This document shows positions 59,729-64,000 of a DNA stretch of 64,000 nucleotides, piece after piece (position 1 is the first letter of the stretch; each line of letters starts with the position of its first letter). Origin of the DNA: G963701675 sp963701675 (GTDB lineage Bacteria > Planctomycetota > Planctomycetia > Gemmatales > Gemmataceae); contig OY969623.1 of NCBI GenBank assembly GCA_963701675.1, forward strand, positions 4,030,001 through 4,094,000, given 5' to 3'. The notes under the pieces are model-generated. The model was given only the letters and a program-made list of their open reading frames with translations, had not been told where the DNA came from and did no database searches. Both the position numbers and the translations under genes were made by a program.

Positions 59729-60193
59729 TTAGCCGGATTGGCGCTTCAGACCCATCGAGGTTAATGCGGCGTCCAGGTCGGCCGTCGAAACCGTGGTTAC
59801 GCGACCGTCACCCCAGGCCACCACGTGGCTGCCGCGAAGATCGGGTTGCGTTTCGTACGCAATGATCACGTTGGAGCCAAGCTGTATGTTGTAATGGATC
59901 GCAATTTCTCGTTCTTCGACGGCCTTGACGATGTGCGGGGCTTGCTTTAACGTCGGCTTAAAATCGTTCCAACTCTTAGGCGTCCGCCCCGCCTCTGCGT
60001 CATAGAGCATCGTCGCCAACTGGCGGATGTCGTTTTCCAGGCTACGCTTCTCTTTACCTCGCACGACGTGTGCTGCCACTCCGGGTTGCCCGCCGCCGCC
60101 CGACGACGACGTGCTGGATTCCGGTTTGGGACAACCGGTGACCCCAGCAGTGACGGTCACAGTGGCGACGATACGGAAAACAGTATGACGCAT
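59729..60193 (-). CDS. Small lipoprotein of unknown function inside the nuo operon
   Basis: 154 residues from ATG 60193 (TTGGAG 5 bases upstream). Lipobox near VTGC, a Ser/Gly linker, then helical DIRQLATMLYDAEAGRTPKSW and strands SNVIIAYETQ and SHVVAWGDGRVTTVS. It resembles DUF-type periplasmic fragments with a prepilin-like end; no clear family. It lies between nuoG and nuoF. Confidence 0.62.
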   Translation of the reverse strand: MRHTVFRIVATVTVTAGVTGCPKPESSTSSSGGGGQPGVAAHVVRGKEKRSLENDIRQLATMLYDAEAGRTPKSWNDFKPTLKQAPHIVKAVEEREIAIHYNIQLGSNVIIAYETQPDLRGSHVVAWGDGRVTTVSTADLDAALTSMGLKRQSG

Positions 60194-60231
60194 ATTCGCT
60201 CCAATCTGTGTGGTTACGCACCAAAGCCAAA

Positions 60232-60567
60232 TCACCGGCGACTCCATTTGATGATGTCCCTCACTTCCCGACCGCCGGGTGGCGGACGAAGCGAGACTTT
60301 GCCAACACTCATCGATCCGCCGTCGCGTCTGTAGAAAATCAGGAATCCATACTCGGAGTATTCTTGAAGCTGCGCACTGTTGGTGCCGGCTTTTGGGTAA
60401 CCAGGATGTCTGACCAGCTTGGTAACCTCTTCATGGGTCATCCCCACTCGGATTTGCTTGGCGTAGCATTGTCCCAGAAATCGATTCGCAACCATCTTGG
60501 AAAGTGGCCGAATTGCCGCCGGGTTTGTCGAGATGAACACAACGATTGCCGATACGAAATGGACCAT
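60232..60567 (-). CDS. Small membrane-anchored protein with a BamE/SmpA-like start
   Basis: 111 residues. GGGAGGG lies 9 bases before ATG. An N-terminal hydrophobic stretch (FVSAIVVFI) is followed by IRVGMTHEEVTKLVRHPGYPK, the type of motif (I-x-x-GM-T-x-x-E-V) of the BamE/SmpA family. No role in complex I is known. Confidence 0.6.
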   Translation of the reverse strand: MVHFVSAIVVFISTNPAAIRPLSKMVANRFLGQCYAKQIRVGMTHEEVTKLVRHPGYPKAGTNSAQLQEYSEYGFLIFYRRDGGSMSVGKVSLRPPPGGREVRDIIKWSRR

Positions 60568-60597
60568 GGTGTTTCGCCCTCCCGTAAGGCAGCCTAT

Positions 60598-61920
60598 TTA
60601 CTGCGCCTCGGCCAGCTCCAAATGCCGGTCTCCGCTTCGGATGAACGCTTCAAACTCCCCTCGGAACTTCTTTACCGCGTTCTTCACCGGCCAACCGGCG
60701 CCATCGGCCAGGCCGCAAATCGTCGTGCCCGGCATGATGCCTATGGTGCTGCCGACTTCCTCGAGAATCTTCAAGTCTTCCACCCGGCCGCGACCGCGCC
60801 GCATGCGTTCCATCATTTTCAGCATCCAACCGGTGCCTTCTCGACACGGCGTACATTGGCCACACGATTCGTGAGCGAAGAAGCGACAGATGTTGTACAC
60901 CACGTCGACAATGCTCGTTTGCTCGTCGAAAACCGTGACCGCCCCGGTGCCCAGTCCGAGACAGCCGACTCGGCCGGGGCCGTTGAAGTCCAGCGGCGTG
61001 TCGAACTCGGCCTCGGTCATCACTCCCATGCTGACGCCGCCGGGAATGCAACCTTTGGCGCGGCGACTCTGCCACACACCGCCGCCGTGTTTGTCGATGA
61101 GGTCGCGCACTGAAATACCGAGCGGCAACTCGACTGTACCGGGCTGGTTCACGTGACCGCTAATGTTATACAGCTTCGGCCCGTAACTGCCGGCATCGCG
61201 CGGGTTCTTCGGGTCGGGCGGCACACCGATCGACTTGAACCACTCGGTGCCTTTGTCAATGATGTGCGTGACGCAGGCCAGGGTCTCGATGTTATTGACG
61301 ACGGTCGGTTTACGAAACGCGCCCTCGACGGCAGGGAACGGCGGTTTGACCCGCGGCCAGGCGCGTTTGCCTTCCAGGCTCTCGATCAGTCCGGTTTCCT
61401 CGCCGCAAATGTAGGCGCCGGCCCCGCGGTGAATATACACGTCGAGATTCAACCCTCGACCGAGAATGTTCTTCCCGAGCAGGTTCGCCCGATATGCCTC
61501 CGCAATTGCCTGTTCCAATAGGCGATAACACTTGCCGTATTCGTAACGGAGGTAGATGTACGCCACCGTTGCCTGAGTGGCATACGCCGCGAGAATGATG
61601 CCTTCGATGACCTGGTGCGGGTCGCCTTCCATGAGAACCCGATTGTTGAACGTACACGGTTCGCTCTCGTCGGCATTGACGCAGAAATAGATGGGCCCCG
61701 GGTGATTCTTCGGGAGAAAGGTCCACTTGAGGCCGGTGGGAAACCCCGCCCCGCCGCGCCCGCGCAAACCGGACTCCTTGACTAATTCGATCACCTGTTC
61801 CGGCTTCATGCCTTTAACGGCCTTTTCCACCGCGCGGTAGCCGCCGTCCGCGCGATACGCGTCGAGGGAGACGTCGGCGTTCTTCAAGATGCGACGAAGC
61901 AAAACGGGTTCAAATGTCAC
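60598..61920 (-). CDS. nuoF: NADH-quinone oxidoreductase subunit F
   Basis: NADH-oxidising flavoprotein, 440 residues. FMN/NADH sites GLRGRGGAGFPTGLKW and GAGAYICGEETGLIESLEG, with N3 cluster ligands ESCGQCTPCREG (about 349-360) and the last Cys in TTICGLADG. Electrons enter complex I here. Confidence 0.95.
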   Translation of the reverse strand: MTFEPVLLRRILKNADVSLDAYRADGGYRAVEKAVKGMKPEQVIELVKESGLRGRGGAGFPTGLKWTFLPKNHPGPIYFCVNADESEPCTFNNRVLMEGDPHQVIEGIILAAYATQATVAYIYLRYEYGKCYRLLEQAIAEAYRANLLGKNILGRGLNLDVYIHRGAGAYICGEETGLIESLEGKRAWPRVKPPFPAVEGAFRKPTVVNNIETLACVTHIIDKGTEWFKSIGVPPDPKNPRDAGSYGPKLYNISGHVNQPGTVELPLGISVRDLIDKHGGGVWQSRRAKGCIPGGVSMGVMTEAEFDTPLDFNGPGRVGCLGLGTGAVTVFDEQTSIVDVVYNICRFFAHESCGQCTPCREGTGWMLKMMERMRRGRGRVEDLKILEEVGSTIGIMPGTTICGLADGAGWPVKNAVKKFRGEFEAFIRSGDRHLELAEAQ

Positions 61921-61933
61921 AACATACCCTAAG

Positions 61934-62296
61934 TTACATCGGCAGCCACGTGATTCGGTCGCGCAATTCTTCCGCCTCGCATGCCGACCAGATCAGGATC
62001 AAATCGTCGACATAAGTCATGATCCTGAATCCCTCGCGAAGAATGAAAACGCCCCACGTGTGCCGTCCGGAGTTAGTATGGGACTGGACGTGGACCGGCA
62101 TCGTTCCCTTATCGCGGGTCAGAAGCGCATATCCATGCTCCTCCGCAAAAAGTAGGAGACCTGGATCTTTGGTTCCGCGCGGCGGCGCCGAAAGCTGTCC
62201 AACGCGCAACATTTCAATGCCCGGTTCCCATCGAACCAAGGCGCCGAACAATGATCCAGGAACATCCTCATCTACCAGAAATCGCACGGTGCTCAT
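61934..62296 (-). CDS. DUF5615 PIN-like protein (toxin-like)
   Basis: 120 residues. VRFLVDEDVPGSLFGAL, YALLTRDKG and WGVFIL follow the DUF5615 PIN-like nuclease fold with acidic residues at DED and TRDK. The ATG overlaps the preceding DUF433 gene by 4 bases. Forms a likely toxin-antitoxin pair inside the nuo operon. Confidence 0.8.
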   Translation of the reverse strand: MSTVRFLVDEDVPGSLFGALVRWEPGIEMLRVGQLSAPPRGTKDPGLLLFAEEHGYALLTRDKGTMPVHVQSHTNSGRHTWGVFILREGFRIMTYVDDLILIWSACEAEELRDRITWLPM

Positions 62297-62646
62297 GGCG
62301 CGTTCGTGCCTGCTCTGTTCTTGTCCCTCTCAGCCGCCAATGCCCGAAGTCGTTTCACTACTTCCGGTGGCTCGGTAAGAAGATACTCCTGATACGCGGC
62401 CTCTGACGCGGCACGTTCGCGTTGCAAGTAGGCGTCAACCTCGGCCTGATTACGGAGGTAGTACGTGATTGTGGCATAAATCTGTTCGAGTGACACCGAA
62501 TGCCGATAGTTGTAATAAATTCGGTCGGCCGATTCTCCTTCAAGGTACTCATTAAGTATGTGCTCAATAGCCACACGCGTTCCTTTGATTCGAACGCGCT
62601 CACCTGTTGGGAATGTTTCGAACTCAAAATAATCTTCTAGCTGCAT
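62293..62646 (-). CDS. DUF433 antitoxin-like protein
   Basis: 117 residues. FEFETFPTGERVRIKGTRVAIEHILNEYLEG and the SLEQIYATITYYLRNQAEVDAYL helices are DUF433 (VapB-type). The C-terminus is charged and helical (PPEVVKRLRALAAERDKNR). It is the first of the pair, 31 bases after nuoE. Confidence 0.82.
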   Translation of the reverse strand: MQLEDYFEFETFPTGERVRIKGTRVAIEHILNEYLEGESADRIYYNYRHSVSLEQIYATITYYLRNQAEVDAYLQRERAASEAAYQEYLLTEPPEVVKRLRALAAERDKNRAGTNAP

Positions 62647-62677
62647 GGCCCGGTCTCCGTTGCGTTTTGCACTCAGG

Positions 62678-63157
62678 CTATTGTCTCAATTCCGACAATA
62701 GTTCATCAATCTTTTCCGGTGTCACGTTCATGCGGTGCTCGTCATGGATGAGCACGCATGGGGCGCCCTCGCAGGCGCCGATGCACTCGGCAAACTCGAC
62801 GGTAACCCTGCCGTCGGCACTCGTACCCCCGGGATCGACATTGAGCTTTCGACACACATCACGCAATAGCTCGTCGCCGCCGCGCAATGCGCACGCCAAA
62901 CTCCGGCAGACCCACAGCCTCGTCTTGCCGAGAGGATTCTTCTCATCGCGGAAGAATCCGTAGAAGCTCATCGTGTCGTGAACCTCGGCAGGGCTGAGAT
63001 CGAGCATGTCGGCGATTTCCCGAATCGCGTCCAGCGGCACGCAGCGCAGGCCGTCTTGCACAACGTGCAACGCCGGCAACGTCACTGCCTGCTTGCTCGG
63101 ATACCGCGGTAAGTAATCCGCGATCTTCCGCCTCAACTCTTCGGAGAGCACACCCAT
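62678..63157 (-). CDS. nuoE: NADH-quinone oxidoreductase subunit E
   Basis: Thioredoxin-fold [2Fe-2S] subunit, 159 residues. Ligands: VCRSLACAL and AECIGACEGAP (C-x4-C...C-x3-C). DMLDLSPAEVHDTMSFYGFF and the GRVTVEFAEC end are characteristic. It is the start of the NADH module, 7 bases after nuoD. Confidence 0.93.
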   Translation of the reverse strand: MGVLSEELRRKIADYLPRYPSKQAVTLPALHVVQDGLRCVPLDAIREIADMLDLSPAEVHDTMSFYGFFRDEKNPLGKTRLWVCRSLACALRGGDELLRDVCRKLNVDPGGTSADGRVTVEFAECIGACEGAPCVLIHDEHRMNVTPEKIDELLSELRQ

Positions 63158-63164
63158 TCCTCGC

Positions 63165-64000
63165 TCACCTATCTAATTCCGCCGCAATGATGTTCAAGCT
63201 GCCCAGCACCGCAACCACGTCGCTCACTTGATGGCCGACAATCAAATGAGGAAAGACGGCAAAGTGAATGAAAGACGGAGGGCGCATGCGCGCGCGATAA
63301 GCTCGGCCGCTGCCGTCGGCGACGATGTAGAAACCCAGTTCACCGTTGGCCGTCTCGTTGGCGCCGTAGACTTCGTCTTTCGGCGTGTCCCAGAGCCGAT
63401 TGGTCATGATTAGTTCAAAGTGCTGGATTAATCCTTCGATACTGCGATAAGTCGCGAGGCGGTCCGGCAGCACCGCCTTGCTGTTGACGTCCACGTTTAC
63501 CGGGCCTGGAGGCAGATTCTCGACCGCCTGCTTCACGAGCTTCAAGCTTTCCAGCATCTCCTCCATGCGAACTTGATACCGCGCGAAACAATCACCGGCC
63601 GTGCTGCAAACCACTTGGAAGTCGAGCTCGTCGTATGCCAGATATGGTTGGTTCTTTCGCAAATCGAAAGGAACGCCGCTGGCCCGGGCGATCGGCCCGG
63701 TGCAGCTCAGGTTGATCGCCGCTTCCTTTGACAGAACTCCAATGCCGCGTGTCCGGTCGAGAAAAATCCGATTTCGGTTGAGAAGCCGCGTCAAGTCCGC
63801 GTGAGTCTTGGGAAACCCATCGGTAAAACTTCTCACCTTCCGTATCCAGTCATCATTTACATCGTTCATCAATCCGCCGACGCGCGTATAACTCGGATGA
63901 AAGCGTTGTCCGGACGCGGTTTCGCAAATGTCGTAGATTAATTCGCGCTGATTGAACGCATACAGGAACGCCGTGAAGGCCCCGAGATCAATCGCCGCGG
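63165..64000 (-). CDS. nuoD: NADH-quinone oxidoreductase subunit D, partial at the right edge
   Basis: The frame is open through 64000, so the N-terminus (about half of the protein) is missing. Seen: DLGAFTAFLYAFNQRELIYD, ASGQRFHPSYTRVGGL, RGIGVLSKEAAINLSCTGP and the family ending HFAVFPHLIVGHQVSDVVAVLGSLNIIAAELDR (read in two blocks). The subunit forms part of the quinone site. Earlier subunits (A, B, C) should lie beyond the window. Confidence 0.92.
   Translation of the reverse strand, partial: AAIDLGAFTAFLYAFNQRELIYDICETASGQRFHPSYTRVGGLMNDVNDDWIRKVRSFTDGFPKTHADLTRLLNRNRIFLDRTRGIGVLSKEAAINLSCTGPIARASGVPFDLRKNQPYLAYDELDFQVVCSTAGDCFARYQVRMEEMLESLKLVKQAVENLPPGPVNVDVNSKAVLPDRLATYRSIEGLIQHFELIMTNRLWDTPKDEVYGANETANGELGFYIVADGSGRAYRARMRPPSFIHFAVFPHLIVGHQVSDVVAVLGSLNIIAAELDR

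Noticed and set aside
1..64000. CRISPR array, tRNA, rRNA, prophage or insertion sequence
   Set aside because: No regular direct-repeat/spacer series, no cloverleaf I could recognise and no transposase or integrase motif was found on either strand.

Overview
The window reads as chromosomal DNA of a Planctomycetota bacterium. There is no rRNA gene, so this rests on protein style. Two secreted proteins carry the N-terminal LEALEERRLLA / LETLEPRL type of motif (about 6.7 kb and 38.5 kb). There is a very large Ser/Thr kinase with an FGE-sulfatase-like C-terminus (9.2-13.7 kb), an IF1-like protein with an LRLFACMCC-type domain known to me from Gemmata relatives (49.2 kb), many lipoproteins, and a complete NADH dehydrogenase operon. 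No CRISPR array, tRNA, rRNA or insertion sequence was recognised.

Layout. 0-0.6 kb: a partial outer-membrane-type protein. 0.7-4.7 kb: a TroABCD-type Mn/Zn/Fe ABC importer on the minus strand, with a near-perfect sigma70 promoter overlapped by a near-consensus Fur-family box; its last permease carries a DtxR/MntR-like tail. 4.8-8.9 kb: a Cys-rich lipoprotein, an FG-GAP protein, nusB, ftsY and a GNAT acetyltransferase. 9.2-13.7 kb: a kinase-STAND-FGE fusion. 14.6-15.3 kb: convergent bfd-like ferredoxin and bacterioferritin genes, the former behind a strong promoter with a palindromic operator. 16-24 kb: a Bacteroidetes-type ilvC and a compact pyrimidine salvage operon (deoA/pdp, nupC, cdd, upp, amidohydrolase). 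24.6-32.6 kb: a frameshifted sigma factor, thioredoxin reductase, a small two-helix membrane gene with an in-frame TGA that could be selenocysteine, class I aldolase, phosphoesterase, ferredoxin, a diacylglycerol-kinase-like protein and a yeast-type cytosine deaminase. 32.6-34.8 kb: a penicillin-acylase-family enzyme. 35-44 kb: an accessory-looking stretch with a hairpin-dense region, an ECF sigma factor ending in a dispersed repeat, an AAA ATPase with a broken partner, a frameshifted purple acid phosphatase, a pair of small genes of unknown function, DUF2442, an orphan FitA antitoxin and a RelBE-type toxin-antitoxin pair. 44-50 kb: DUF2071, a split tricorn-like protease, a Tat-exported intradiol dioxygenase and the IF1-like protein. 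49.9-64 kb: the nuo operon on the minus strand (D, E, F, G, H, I, J, K, L, M, N in transcription order), interrupted by a DUF433/DUF5615 toxin-antitoxin-like pair and two small lipoprotein/membrane genes.

How the genes work together. Three iron or metal loci (importer, bfd and bfr) fit Fur-family control. The pyrimidine cluster takes up nucleosides (NupC), deaminates cytidine (Cdd), splits nucleosides (phosphorylase) and recaptures uracil (Upp); the separate yeast-type cytosine deaminase would feed Upp. Complex I supplies respiratory proton pumping.

Caution: six genes, including the normally intact nuoH and nuoL, are split by apparent frameshifts. This is more than a healthy genome should show, so base-calling or assembly errors are a live explanation and the frameshifted loci should not be read as pseudogenes without checking the reads.
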